This document shows positions 43,936 through 55,599 of a stretch of 64,000 nucleotides of DNA, piece by piece. Numbering within the stretch: the first letter of the stretch is position 1; the number at the start of each line of letters is the position of its first letter. The notes under the pieces are model-generated. The model did no database searches and was not told where the DNA came from. It worked only from the letters and a program-made list of their open reading frames with translations. The position numbers were made by a program, and so were the translations under genes. This DNA comes from Peromyscus leucopus. Lineage: Eukaryota > Chordata > Mammalia > Rodentia > Cricetidae. The stretch is from positions 35,441,495-35,505,494 of the forward strand of contig NC_051075.1 of assembly GCF_004664715.2 (NCBI RefSeq), given 5' to 3'.

Positions 43936-45734
43936 ATGGCAATTTAGGAAATCTAGTTCCCAGAATTTGTGTGAGGGAAAAGCTATCAGGAGGTAGGCAG
44001 AAGCCATTACATATTATATCCAGGCACACTCGTCAGCTCAGATAAATACAAGAGAAGCTATTATTTGAAGGAACACTAATTTACTTAATTAGTATTTTTA
44101 AGAAACTCAAACATGCCATGTGCCCTGTCAGTGAGATGGATGCAAGTAAGTTAACAAAAATAGTCCTTGACCTAGTTTACATGTTAATAGAGAAAAATCA
44201 TAATTAAAAAAAATGAGTATGGCCCAGTAAGTACTGTAACATTTCTGAAAGAAATTGTAAAATTTAATGGACAATTATGAGCTGTGAGGATGCAGAAGAA
44301 GTTTCCAGAACAAGATTTGCAAATAAGTCATTGCTATGATTGTGTCCTTTAATCCAAGCCAAGGCTTAGCTTTCAGAATCTACACTTCCCTGTCAAGTGT
44401 TATTTCCTTCCCTGAAAACAAGAAAAGCTTTATATCCTGGAGACAATATGGACACATCACTCTCTTGCTAAATCTAAGGAATAACCAGCCTTGCCTCTAA
44501 TATAGAAAACATGGAAAGAATATGGAAGTATGGAAGGCCCCAGTGTTTTCCCATGTCTTAAAACCTTAATGATGGAAACTTCTCTGGCTCTCATTGGTTC
44601 CTTCATTTACTCTGATATTTTCTTAAATATGTGTCCTTCACCTTGACTCTTTAAATAAACATATTGCTCATAAGTCTCATCTCAGGAGAAACAGGATACA
44701 TTTGGCAACACATGTCTTATTGGAAGAAAACACACACAGGATAGGTTCTGAACACTGGCCAGCCAAATGACAGACAAACACCTGGAGGGGTACTAACCTT
44801 GACATTCTGAAGTATTAACTTAGCCATTTCTCCTGCACATGGAAGAGACACAGGTAGAAGGGGAGTTCTGACCCATGATGGTACCTATCATATTTGAGAG
44901 ACTTAGTAATGATAGAAATCACAGTGATTGAGGATTGTATCATTTTTGAAGAAGGAGATAAAGCATTGAAGGGAAAAAAGCATGTGCAGACCAGTGGATT
45001 CCTATCTTCAGGTACAAATGAAAGCCAACAACAGCCTTTGCTGGAGAATTCACGAAGAGTCACCCGTTACCCATTCAACATGCAGCCTGAAGTCATGCTT
45101 GTGGAAAATCTGAGCCAATATCTGCTTCTCTAAGTTGTTTTACAAGGATAAAGTAGAAAGCTTTGAAGTTTCTCCTAATATAGTCCCCATCCAAAGTTGT
45201 AGAATAGGAGACCAGCCTATGATAGACTTAACAGGGACATTTTCAGAGAAATTTACCTGTGGAAGAGAAGGCCTGCCCTGAATGTAGAATCAACCTGCCT
45301 GTGAGCTGAGATCCAAAAGCAAATAAAAAAGAAAACTGGATAAAGTAAATGTAGGCTTATTTTTTATTATTATTCTTTTTGCTGACTTAGGTAAGCAAAG
45401 AGCTACCTTAAGCTCTTGCCACCATGCCTCTCCAACCCCTATAATCCATACCCTTCAAATGTCAACCACAGTAAACTGATCCTTCCATAACTTGCTTTTA
45501 TCAGTTTATCACAGATGCAAGAGTATCCACTACAATACTGTAACAGGTGGATTAACACCATATTCCAAAATCCAAGTTGATCATGATTGATGGTAGTGAA
45601 TATGAAAACCGTACTCAAATAGCTCAATCACATTAACCATTGTGGCTGTCACATCATTTTATATTGTAAAATTAAGTCGTACAAATGTAACTTCCTGGGA
45701 ACTGCACAGGGTTGATAACATCCTTTCCCAAAGA
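43936..45734. other. Unique DNA, about 1.8 kb
   Basis: No gene or repeat recognised. Antiparallel open frames at 44815-45133 overlap each other and have no recognisable domain. Confidence 0.45.
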
Positions 45735-46090
45735 TGTATTTATGCCACAACCCCTGATACCTGTGAATGTGATCTTATTTGGAAAACAGCTCCTGGGAGA
45801 TGCAGTTAAGCTAAGGATTCAGATGGAATCCTAGTGGATTAGAGTGGGTACTCTATTGAATGGTAATGAGTTTATAAGAGAAACAGAACATAGAAGCACA
45901 GGACAGGAGCTATGTGAAAACTTAGTTACACTTGAAAAAGTCAAAGAACTACCAAGAACTGGAGGAGGCACAGGAGTATTCCATACAGGCTGCAGGAGAA
46001 ATGTGGCTCTGCTGACACCTTTATTTGGACTATTGGACTGTAGAATTGTGAAAGAAGAATTTTTAGTTGTTTTAAGTAAACAGTAGTAAA
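45735..46090 (+). mobile_element. Ancient mammalian LTR-like repeat
   Basis: 'gatacctgtgaatgtgatctt' and 'atttggaaaacagctcc', 'cagttaagctaaggattc', 'ctgctgacacctttatttgg', 'actgtagaattgtgaaag' follow the order of a common mammal-wide MaLR-type LTR. Strong divergence. The 80-codon open frame is by chance. Confidence 0.5.
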
Positions 46091-46262
46091 ACCTAAGAAA
46101 GCTGCTTCCAGCTTCATCACAGGTGGCTCTTGGGGAACTTTTTATTTATTTTTATTTTCTATTAAACTTTTTATTTATTATTTGTGTCTTTCATATCATG
46201 CATTGTGATCTCATTCATTTCTGGTCCCTTTGTATCCACCTCTGCCCTTACAACCTTTCTCC

Positions 46263-46299
46263 TAAAATAAAATAAAATAAAATAAAATAAAATAAAATT
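46263..46299. repeat. (AAAAT)n microsatellite
   Basis: About seven AAAAT units. Confidence 0.95.
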
Positions 46300-46319
46300 T
46301 AAGAGGAAAAATCTAATTA

Positions 46320-46690
46320 TGGAAGCTGTAGTATGACATAGTGAGTCACACCCTAAACCCCTTTATCCATATCTATTTACATGCAAGTGTTCATTGCAAA
46401 GAGTCATTGGTCTGGTTCTAGGCCTCTGGGTTGTGCTACACAATCCATAATGAGCCCTCACTGACACTCCTCTTTGATATTCTGCTGTTGCCCTGTGTTG
46501 TGGAGATCCTGCAGCTTTGGGTCTTTAGGACAGGCCCCTTCACATGCTCCAGCAAATCACAGATGAGTGGATGTTGGGGTGGGCCAACTCATGACACTAG
46601 TTCTGAGCCTGGGTAGTTGCAGAGATGGTGGGCCTGCCAGATCTCACCAGTTCTCACCACTAGGGTGAGCTCTCCAATATTGTTCAAGCT
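46320..46690 (-). repeat. ERV-like repeat, antisense, same family as 13.5-14.6 kb
   Basis: The minus strand at 46501-46590 repeats the 'gttggcccacccca.catccact' and 'gctggagcatgtgaa' text found at 14440-14490, with more differences. Left of it 'atgacatagtgagtcacac', 'attggtctggttctaggcct' and 'cctgtgttgtggagatcctg' belong to the same remembered rodent repeat. This gives context on the far side that the 14-kb copy lacks. Confidence 0.55.
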
Positions 46691-46699
46691 AGTGCTTAT

Positions 46700-46770
46700 C
46701 TTTGCTTGGAGGAATTTTTTGCTTTTGTTTTTAATTTAATTTAATTTAATTTAATTTTATCAACATTTTT
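46700..46770 (-). mobile_element. L1 tail side with (TTTAA)n, split by B1
   Basis: T-rich sequence with a (TTTAA)n array (46730-46757), the complement of an A-rich L1 tail. The L1 body continues at 46944 after the B1 insertion. Confidence 0.6.
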
Positions 46771-46932
46771 TTTGTTTTTTGTTTTTTTTTTTTCGAGACA
46801 GGGTTTCTCTGTGTAGCTTTGCGCCTTTCCTGGAACTCACTTGGTAGCCCAGGCTGGCCTCGAACTCAAAGAGATCCGCCTGGCTCTGCCTCCCGAGTGC
46901 TGGGATTAAAGGCGTGCGCCACCACCGCCCGC
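46771..46932 (-). mobile_element. B1 SINE, youngest-looking copy
   Basis: A complete antisense B1 with its CpG sites largely kept ('tttgcgcctttcc', 'gcctcgaactc', 'tcccgagtgc', 'ggcgtgcgcc'). It carries the 'cttggtagcccaggctgg' variant. A perfect duplication TCAACATTTTT flanks it (46760-46770 and 46933-46943). It sits in the tail of an L1 3' UTR. Confidence 0.97.
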
Positions 46933-46943
46933 TCAACATTTTT

Positions 46944-47725
46944 CATTTATTTTACATACCAACAACAGTTTCCCCTCCCTCCTCTCCTCCAGTCCCCCCC
47001 CACACACACACACACCTCCATCTACTTCCCTCCGCAGTCACTCCTCCTCCATCTCCATTTAGAAAGGGACCGGTCTTCCAGGAGCTTGAACAAAGCATGG
47101 CACATCAAGTTGAGGTAGGACTGAGCTCCTCCCCCTACATAAAGTTTGGGGGAGGTAATCCAGCATGGGGAACAGGTTCCTAAAAAGTCAGCTAAGTGCC
47201 AGGAACAGGTCCTGATCTCACTGCTAGGAGCCTTACAAACATATCAAGCTATATATCTGTCACCCTTATGAAGAAGGTGTAGGTTGGTCCCATGCAGGCT
47301 CCTTAACTGTTAGTCTAGAGTCTATGTGCTTCCATGAGCTCAGGCCAGCTGTCTCTGTGGGTTCCTCCATCATGACTTTGACCACCGCTCCCCGCCCCCC
47401 CCCCACACATTCATACAATCCCTTCTCTCTTTCTTCAAGAGGACTCAGTCCAGTGCTTGGCTGTGGATCTCTGCATCAGCTTCTGTCAGTTACTAGATTG
47501 AAGGATCTCTGATGACAATCAGGGTAGTCACCAATCTAATTACAGCAGATGGCCAGTTCAGGTACCCTCTCCAGTATATGCTAGAAGTAGTTTTAGTCAT
47601 CTTTTTTGAATCCTGGGATTTTCCCTGGCACCAGGCTTCTACCTAACTTCGAAATGCAACCCCACCATCAAAATGACTCCTGTTACTCTCCCCCTCAGCC
47701 CCACCTGAACTCACCTGCTGGAGAA
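46944..47725 (-). mobile_element. Rodent L1 3' UTR, antisense
   Basis: Plus-strand order 'gtttcccctccctcctctcc', 'gcatggcacatcaagttgag', 'gatctcactgctagg', 'gttggtcccatgcaggctcc', 'cagctgtctctgtgggttcc', 'ggctgtggatctctgcatc', 'gcagatggccagttcagg' parallels the L1 3' UTR at 19090-19700. The poly-C run at about 47391-47408 is part of it. Several short open frames here are incidental. Confidence 0.78.
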
Positions 47726-49018
47726 GTTTTCAAGGAACAAACTTAGCAATAGAAATATTGTGGAGGGCTCCAGCCCGAGTGAGCATGAAAATTGAGACCC
47801 GATATATACCCCAGGGCATAATTGCAACTTGGAATGAAAAGCAGTCTTTTCCACCTTTAATGAAAATTAGATTCCTCTGTATTGCATTTCTAAGTTTAAT
47901 TTTTATACTGTTGTCATGAACTAGTTATCTAGAGGGAAATAAATCATAACCCCTGAGACTGAGTTTCTTCATATCAGGAACTTCAAAAAGGATTGTATTC
48001 ATTTTCTCTCTCACAAATATTCTCATTCTAATTTGAAAATAAGTTTAGGCATAAAGCCAAGTAATTTTAACATAAAATTAAGTTGATCAATAAAATTGTA
48101 CATAAAGAGGTTATCAATTTTACTTAATTGGCACCGTAGAGACTCATTAGTAAGTTGTCTGCATTTTACTTTTCTGTATTCTCCCTATTCATCCCTCTTT
48201 ATTTGCTATGTAGTGGTTCATGGTTCAGTGATTAAAGTATGCATCTGAGTATAAAATCTGAAAAATGTGAAGTAAATTGAAGCTGTCTCACATGGAATTC
48301 CATTGAACAGAACCTACACAACTATGAACGGCGTGCTTGATACACTTAAAAACTTGGCTGTCCACATCTGCATAAGCAGCAGCCTTACATGGATTTAGCA
48401 CTCAATCTATCCAATCTCACTCATGAAGAAACATTCTACTATTCTTGGGCATGTGGGATTGGGACATGTGTTTGGGGTATTGTAGATGTACACTTATAAG
48501 CATATTTAAAGTATTAGTCATAAAAATTGCAGTATTAGTTATCAACATCACCATTTCTTTTTCTTCAATAAAATCTTACCATGTGGCTGTTTTAATGGAA
48601 TACAGTAGTAATTGACTATTGAAACTCTACAGGTTAGTAGGAGATGAAAGGGCTCCAGTGTATTACAGGCACAAATGCATAGTAGAATATAAGGTTTACT
48701 CTGGTAAATAAAAAATTTCTGTATAATTTTATATTGCTAGCATGTCAAATTGAAAACTTTTGGTTAATATGTAGCATTAAATAAAATATTGTTTTAAATT
48801 AAGTTTAGTCAGAGATTTTTATGTTTTATCCTCACAAGGCAGCATAGGTGTGCACTTGTACAAATGTGCTCACATTTGCAACTGGTGCTTTAGCCATGTA
48901 ATTTTCCATCACACAGTGCTGTTGATCTGATTTAATCAGTGGAGATCCTCATAGACCCCAGGTTTGCTCATGAGGAAAGAAGTTCCATGAGCAGAAAGAC
49001 TGTGCACACTGGACCCTG

Positions 49019-49022
<4 letters not shown>
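47726..49022. other. Unique AT-rich DNA, about 1.3 kb
   Basis: No gene or repeat recognised. Confidence 0.45.

Positions 49023-49070
<48 letters not shown>
49023..49070. repeat. (TA)n microsatellite
   Basis: About 24 TA units. Confidence 0.97.
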
Positions 49071-49073
<3 letters not shown>

Positions 49074-49166
49074 TAATTTCCCTTTATATATTATATATAC
49101 ATATAAATAATGAATAATTCCCTTTATATAATATATGTAAATATAATATATATTATTTCCCTTTGG
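49071..49166. repeat. About 41-bp AT-rich tandem repeat, 2.4 copies
   Basis: The word GAATAATTTCCCTTTATATA at 49071 recurs as GAATAATTCCCTTTATATAA at about 49112, and ATTATTTCCCTTTGG follows at about 49152. TA-rich spacers separate them. Confidence 0.8.
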
Positions 49167-50240
49167 ATAGTTGATCCTCACCATTGCTTCTGAAAATTCT
49201 GTCATTGAAACCATTTTTCTTAAGATTTCTTGTCTAGACTGGTTAGTTAACTTTTTTTATGTGCAGGTCTCATTAAAAGTGAAGGCAGGAACTAGAGCAT
49301 TTACCTGCAGCTTGCATAGTTCTTAGATTACAAAATTATGACTTCCCATAGGAAGCGCCAGGGACTGCTTGCCATTTCAGTTTCTATTTTTATCATCATC
49401 ATCATAGTTAGAATTCCTGAGCAAGATAGCCCTTGCATGTCTCAACTCAATATGCAGGGATGACAGCCAAAGGGAATCTGCTTCCACAGTTAGCGTCCTT
49501 TGTGATCTCTTCATTGGTCCTTCATCCTGAAATCTGAGTATGGTGTCTGTACTCAAAGTAACCATTTTTTGACCATGGTGCATGTTTAACATCTTATAGG
49601 CTAAAACCTACCCTTAGGAAAACAGTTACAGAGAACAACTTGAGTCCAGAAAACTCACAGAGCAGGGTTAGCAAAACTTGATTCAAATGACTCATTACAG
49701 ATTTTCACATGCTAAAAAAAATTAAAATAAAAATAAATAAATAAATAAATAAAAGAAGATGTTGTTAAGCCATGGGTGAGTTCTTTGATATTTTCAAGCA
49801 ATTGTAGTTTGATTTTATCCCAATAATCATTAAATTAAATTTTAAAAAATGCTCTGAAATAAGTTTCCAATTTAGGATTGAAGAACAGCTGAAACATCTC
49901 AAGAATAATGACAATTTAGAGTAAGAAACAGTATTTCCATCAAGGGATTTTTTGAAATTGTGGCCATACTAAGAATCAGAAAGAGGAGAAAATGGACAAA
50001 AACCTCAATACCTCAAGAAAATTAAGTGTCAACCACAAATATTCAATCTGACACTGAGAAACCCTTTCTCTTGAGTCTCAGGATACCTCAGACCTGAGTT
50101 TTATTTAGTGTTGGGTAGGGCACAGTTCTCTTGACTGCATCAACTTGAGACCAGAGCCCACAAAAGTGTGTGCCTGTCCGTGGTAAACATAGACTATTAT
50201 TAGAATGTGAATGGTATTTTTTTAACCTCAAGGCATCAGA
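49167..50240. other. Unique sequence, about 1 kb
   Basis: No gene recognised. Contains a short (AAAT)n run at about 49733-49753. Confidence 0.4.
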
Positions 50241-50393
50241 ATGAGTAAATATGCAGACAAAACTTCCTACACTGAGTTTGTCTCCACCATGAAATCAGGG
50301 AATGTGCAAGATATCACAGTGAAAGATTCACCCACTAAACACACCCCGAGTGAAGCAGAGAGCCCAAATCTAGCAGGAAAACACCAACAATAG
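50241..50393 (+). other. Isolated 50-codon reading frame, unassigned
   Basis: ATG to TAG with 50 codons, starting MSKYADKTSYTEFVS and ending AGKHQQ. The frame uses ordinary codons and is not low-complexity. An acceptor-like run (T stretch then 'caaggcatcag') stands just before the ATG, and AAAG|GTACCA just after the stop is donor-like. I know no protein with this sequence. It could be a lone exon, an old pseudogene exon, or chance; chance is likely for this length. Confidence 0.2.
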
Positions 50394-53300
50394 CAAAGGT
50401 ACCAGTGCAGTGTAGTTACCAAGCACCAAATGGAAAAGCTACTTATTTTAGTTTGTTACACGCTCAAAGATTGCTCTTTATTTTCCTGCTTTCAAATTTC
50501 TCCTGTTAGCCCAGGAAGTTTTTCATTAAGATTTCAGCTGACAGGCAAGTGATAAGTCTTCAAGCTCAGAATTAGGTTTGTAATAGGAATCTTTGCTTCC
50601 AGCTCTGTCTGTATTTCCCATGTAGAGCAGTGTTAAAGAAAAGCCCTGCCAGAAGGGAATGTAGAGGTGAGAGCAGATTCTAGATGAATAACCCTCACCT
50701 GGAATGTGCTGTCCACCCAAATACTTCAACGCTGGTGCACAATCTTGCCCTCCCTTATGTCTGTCAAAGAAAATATGGGAGCTTAAAACCTGAAGACCAG
50801 GGGCCATATTACCAGCTGCGACAAGACCAATAGCTATCTTTTTTTGGTTTGCGCAATCTAGTTAGTGGATTACATGTATACATTAGTACATCCCTGAGGG
50901 TCCTGTTAAAATTGTTTTCCTAATTTTTACCAAGTACCCCAGGTACATTATTTTCTTTGATTTATATTCCTGTACACTAAAATAAAATCCCCCCTTAAGA
51001 AAACATCTGAAATAAATAGCAGATAAAATAAAAACTTGCTTGTGTTGTTTCTCTTCATGAAATAGTGCTACCATTTTAAGAAATGGGAATTTAGCTTCAA
51101 AAGAGTAAATTAGCAAAAACCCAAGCAAGGTATAAATCTATAATTCAGAGGAAACTAGGTTAAAGCATTAAAACTAAGAAAGGGAGCAAATAAATGTGAT
51201 AGTTTAGAAGGCATCCCTTCTTCTTTCTCTCAATTATTTTAATTAACATTATGAATCTAAGGCCCCTTCATAGAAGATCTTGAGGAAAAACAAAAAATCC
51301 TTTCTGCTTAGGGATTTTAATCACTGTCAGATTTCAGCATTCCTGGGATGTAGCTCAGCTTCACAGAGAACCTACAAATATTTCTCAGATGACTTGAATA
51401 TATGAAGTGACTCTAAGCTAATGAAAATTGAATGTGGGCTGGAGTTTTTCCCCAAAGCCTAATGTTTAGAATTTTAATCTACCATATTCAGTCAGCCCTA
51501 ATTAGAGGACTTCAGCACTATGCAGACATCTATCATCATGATATGACTCTGGGGAGGCATGTGTGTAATTAATCACCATGAATACCTGCCGTTCGCTCTC
51601 TTCCCTTGTGGTGATTAGAAGGAGAGAGATGAGTGGAGTCACCACATTGTGTAAACAGTTCCGCATCCTATTGCTTTAATTATTTTACTTTCTTAAAACA
51701 GTCTTGTTTTTAAAAGTTGCTACAGTCTATGTGTTTGGTCTTTTGAATATATGCATTCATGGGGCAACTTTATCTCCTCACCTTAAAATAATAAAGTTGC
51801 CTCTCTGAGAGGAGGTGGCGAAATTGAATGATTTCTCCATGGAGTGTGTGCTGTTCAGTCCCACAGGCACAGCACAGTCCCTCCAGGTGAACTCCAATGC
51901 CAACCTGTAAAAGCGACCTGTCTTTTCTTTGGAGAATTCCATCCAAAGCTTTGGAAGATGATCCTTTTTTAAACTCAAGAGACAAGAAGGCTGCCAAACA
52001 TGTGCTGTGTTACAATTGCATTTACAGATCAGTGTCATGAGCTGTGATTCAACACTTAGGAGAAAGGTCATTATGAAATAAAGGGCAGGAAATGGCTTGT
52101 TTATGGAAACGAATGGATTTAGAATTCTGTGGGTCTGTGGTGTGAGATAGAGATGCAGTGGAAACTGGGCACTGATGAACCTTGGGAGTCGATGAATGGG
52201 TGCTTCCTGCCGTGACGTCAATGGTTGGAGTAAATGGCAGCTTCGGCACAGAGCATGCTGACATTTCTTCTGAGCATAACAGTAGTGGGGCAGGGGGCAG
52301 GCTGTCTTCCAATGCACAATGGCAAAGTAAGCCTATCACTGCAATTTTCCAAAAGGATTGCATGGTTTGAATTAGTCCAAGCTCGAGAATGTTTCATTAA
52401 AAACTTCTTAATTCAATTTATTTTCCCATCCAACAAGTCATGGTTGAAGGAAACATAGGTCAGTGAGACTGTTTTGAAGTCTCAGAATACATAATAAAGT
52501 CTAATAGAGAAAAAAATTGCTCTCTCAGATAAACTTCTTCATAGACAAAGTGATGCACCTTAAGACCTATCTATGTTTTATACCTCATGATGTGAGGCCA
52601 AATCAAGCACATCTGTGAACCAAGTAGCACAGCTGGTGAGGGAAAAAGCTCATATCTGAGAACAGAGGTGAAAGGACTCCTAACCAAGGCATGGCAAAGG
52701 TGAGTGAGCCAGAGGAACCTCAAGCCAAGACTTTTGATGGTTGGAGGCAATGGGACAGTTAGAGAGCAGTAGGACAGGAAGTGGGTGCTGGGATTTGAAG
52801 TTAGCAAGGGCTGCAAAGCACTCCCTATACAAAGTGAGGCAGAAGCAAGCTCTTAGAACTGGATTTAAAAGTCCCATTGTGATACAGCAACACCCAGCTT
52901 CTCATCTGAAGCCTGGTTAATCTGTGATCCCTGAACTCCTTTACAAAAAGGGCCCATATCCACATTGCTGACTCTAGGCATTTTGACAATTTAGGATCCA
53001 AGAGAAAAAAAATCTGAAGAGGAAAGCGTGATCCATCTTAGGCTCTCTTAGCAGATTCGATTTAACACTAGGCTTTGATCCTAGTCAACAAAGCAAACTG
53101 TGACTGACTCAAAGCTTGCTCCAGGCAGAAATACATATGTGAAGACTATGACAATTTTTATAGATTTTTAAATAATAATTTTTACTGGGCTTTTTTTCTG
53201 TCACCTCCAACTTCAATCCTTTTCTCATTATATAGTGATCGGGGAAAATATTAGAAATAAGATTCTTATTTTAGGGAGTCTTTACCTCCTTTTGCCTTGG

Positions 53301-53771
53301 TTATAATATTCCTAAAGCTTCACCAGACACTCTGTGGTCCATATGCCCTCCCCCCACATTCCCTGCTGAACAGTTTATATTGCATGATTATTTTTCCTAG
53401 TAAGAAAGATCCTTATTGAAGGATCTTTTTTATCCTAAAGAAGGAAAATATAGTAAGTAGACAACTATATCATAGTCCTTATTTATGCCTAAATTTTTAA
53501 TTTCCCTAAAAGAAGAAAAACATATTCATGAGGTTAGAAAATATAACTCTATATGAAACTTTTATTTTGCTGAACAATAAAGCCATTTGTTAATAGTCAT
53601 CATCAGAAAGATTACATATGGACATTGTCTGATTTGTATATTTCTAAATAACTGATTTTATAGCTAGTGTTTTTACTCTTTCTCTGCTCTGGTACCATTT
53701 TATTAAAATAAGGATATACCTTGCCACGGCAACACATTTATTGACATTAGGCAATAAATGCTATAGTGCTG

Positions 53772-53775
<4 letters not shown>
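50394..53775. other. Unique DNA, about 3.4 kb, no recognisable repeat
   Basis: The longest repeat-poor stretch so far. The minus strand is open for 179 codons at 51778-52317, with a second frame open across 52049-52363. The predicted proteins have no domain and no regular composition, and one frame of this length is expected by chance in 64 kb. There are no SINEs or L1 pieces that I recognise, which would fit constraint or simply luck. Confidence 0.45.

Positions 53776-53833
<58 letters not shown>
53776..53833. repeat. (CT)n microsatellite
   Basis: About 29 pure CT units. Confidence 0.97.
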
Positions 53834-53835
<2 letters not shown>

Positions 53836-53849
53836 GAACCATTATCCCT

Positions 53850-53965
53850 ACCTGCTCGCCTGGAAGTTTCTATATAGGCCAGACAGGCCTTGGACTCACA
53901 GAGATCTCCCTGACTCTACCTCCTGAGTGCTGGTAATAAAGGCATAGGCCACTGTATCCAACCTA
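53850..53965 (-). mobile_element. Old B1 SINE, partial, antisense
   Basis: 'tttctatataggccagacag', 'ggactcacagagatctccct', 'cctcctgagtgctgg' and 'taataaaggcataggccact' are antisense B1. The tail side is replaced by the (CT)n tract. Diverged. Confidence 0.8.
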
Positions 53966-54239
53966 TAGTTACCTTATAATTGCAGCAGGATATTTTCTTA
54001 TAATAATAGCAAGAAAAGACAGTAGATTAAATCGGAAGTCTGTTTGGTAGAAGATGTGAATTTGATATTTTTCCAAGCTATAAGGAAACAAAATTATATA
54101 AATGATTAAAAGAAAGACATACACTGAAATTTTGTCTAACATTTTTCAAATCAAAATTTCATTTATGTATAAAAACACATATTAATGATTAAGGTGCTAT
54201 GTATGCATTTATATTTATACTTATTGTGTATACATTTAT
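53966..54239. other. Unassigned AT-rich sequence
   Basis: Nothing recognised. Confidence 0.35.
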
Positions 54240-55052
54240 TGTCTTAGGATTTCTATTGCTACAATGAAACACCATGATGTAGCTAGAGTTTTCCTGCCTT
54301 GCCCACAGTCAGGACAAATCTTTGCCACCTGCCAGTCCTACAGCCGCTCAGACCCAACCAAGTAAACACAGAGACTTATATTGGTTACAAACTGTATGGC
54401 CATGGAAAGCTTCTTGCTAACTGTTCTTATAGCTTAAATTAATCCATTTCCATAAATCTGTACCTTGCCACGTGACTGGTGGCTTACCGGTGTCTTCACA
54501 TGTTTCTTGTCATGGCGGCAGCTGGCAGTGACTCTGACTCAACCTTCCACTTCCCAGAATTCTTCTCCTCCTTGTCCTGCCTATACTTCCTCCTGCCTGG
54601 CCACTGGCCAATCAGTGTTTTATTTATTGACCAATCAGAGCAACAGATTTGATATACAGACCATCCCACAGCACCATGATTTAAAAGCAAGTTGGGGAGG
54701 AAGGGGTTTATTAGGCTTACACTTCAGTATTGCTGTTCATCACTGAAGGAGGTCAGGATAGGAAGTCAAACAGTGCAGGATCCAGAAAGCAAGACCTGAT
54801 ACAGAGGCCATGGAACAAAGCTGCTTATTGGCTAGGTTCCCCTGGCCCACTCATCCTACCCTCTTATAGAACCCAGGACCACCTGCCCAGGAATGGCACC
54901 ACCCACTGTAAGCTGGGCACTCCATCCCCTCAATGATCACTAAATGAGAAAATGCCTTAACAGCTGGATCACACTGAGACATTTCTTCAACTGAGGATCC
55001 TTCCTTTCTAATGAATAGCTTGTATCAAATTGACACACAATAACAGCCAGCA
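54240..55052 (-). mobile_element. Rodent LTR, MaLR/ERVL-like, split by a younger LTR
   Basis: On the plus strand the host element starts TGTCTTAGGATTTC and ends ACAGCCAGCA. After removing the nested LTR and one duplication copy its parts join smoothly at 'caccatga / tttaaaagc' and give about 410 bp. Words shared with 43690-43935 in reverse are 'tgttcatcactgaagg', 'agaggccatgg' and 'gaggaaggggtttatta'. 'atagaacccaggaccacc' and 'tcaaattgacacaca' near the right belong to the same remembered family. Confidence 0.75.
54278..54673 (-). mobile_element. Solo LTR, cricetid class II-like family, intact edges
   Basis: 396 bp, edges TGTAGCTAGAG and ATCCCACAGCA on the plus strand. A perfect 6-bp duplication CCATGA flanks it (54272-54277 and 54674-54679). 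Over most of its length it closely follows the 19711 copy ('tcctacagccgctcagacc', 'acaaactgtatggcc', 'tggtggcttaccgg'). Two CCAATCA boxes surround TTTTATTTATT near its right edge. It was inserted into an older LTR. Confidence 0.94.
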
Positions 55053-55599
55053 TACTTATATATTATACAATGTTAGGCCGGGTGAAATATATCTGTCTTC
55101 TTCAATATTTATCTTTCTTCATAGTTAAATCTTTCACGATCATTTTTATAACATTTTGAATGCATAATTGTCTTAGCATGCTGTGTCTGACAAATATCTG
55201 AGACAATCAACTTGTAAAGAGAAATGGATCATTTAGGCTCAGTTCCTTAGTGGTTTAAGTTCAAGACCAGTTGGGCCCATGGTCTTAGACACATCTTGGC
55301 CCTTAGTGAGTGGTGAGCACACCATTCTTTCATGGACAGGAAGACAAAGAAAGAAGAAAGCTGGCACCCTCCCCATCATGCAAAAAACACATTCCAAAGG
55401 CCTGAAGAGACCTTAGTAAGCTCCAACTTCTCAAGGTCCTACAACCTCCCAGTATTGAATGTGAACCTCTACTGAGCACTTCAGGTTCAACACACAGTCA
55501 TAGAACATTATCCAAAATCACCCTGCCAAACAAGAGTACATCAAAGCTCCTTGCTCTTAAATTTCCAGTAATCATTTCCCCACCCACTCCTCACTCTCA
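55053..55599. other. Unassigned; possible worn LTR at 55170-55510
   Basis: 'gacaatcaacttgtaaagag', 'aaatggatcatttaggctc' and 'cctgaagagaccttag' recall antisense MaLR-like LTRs but the match is too thin for a call. Confidence 0.3.

Noticed and set aside
43406..44029. Pro/Ser-rich and Arg/Gly-rich frames and a 131-codon minus frame
   Set aside because: The first two translate the CT-rich tract; the last runs through an LTR fragment in antisense and has no domain.
51778..52317. 179-codon open frame on the minus strand, the longest in the window
   Set aside because: No domain, no signal peptide or regular composition, overlapping frames on the same strand are also open, and about one such frame is expected by chance in 64 kb on six frames.
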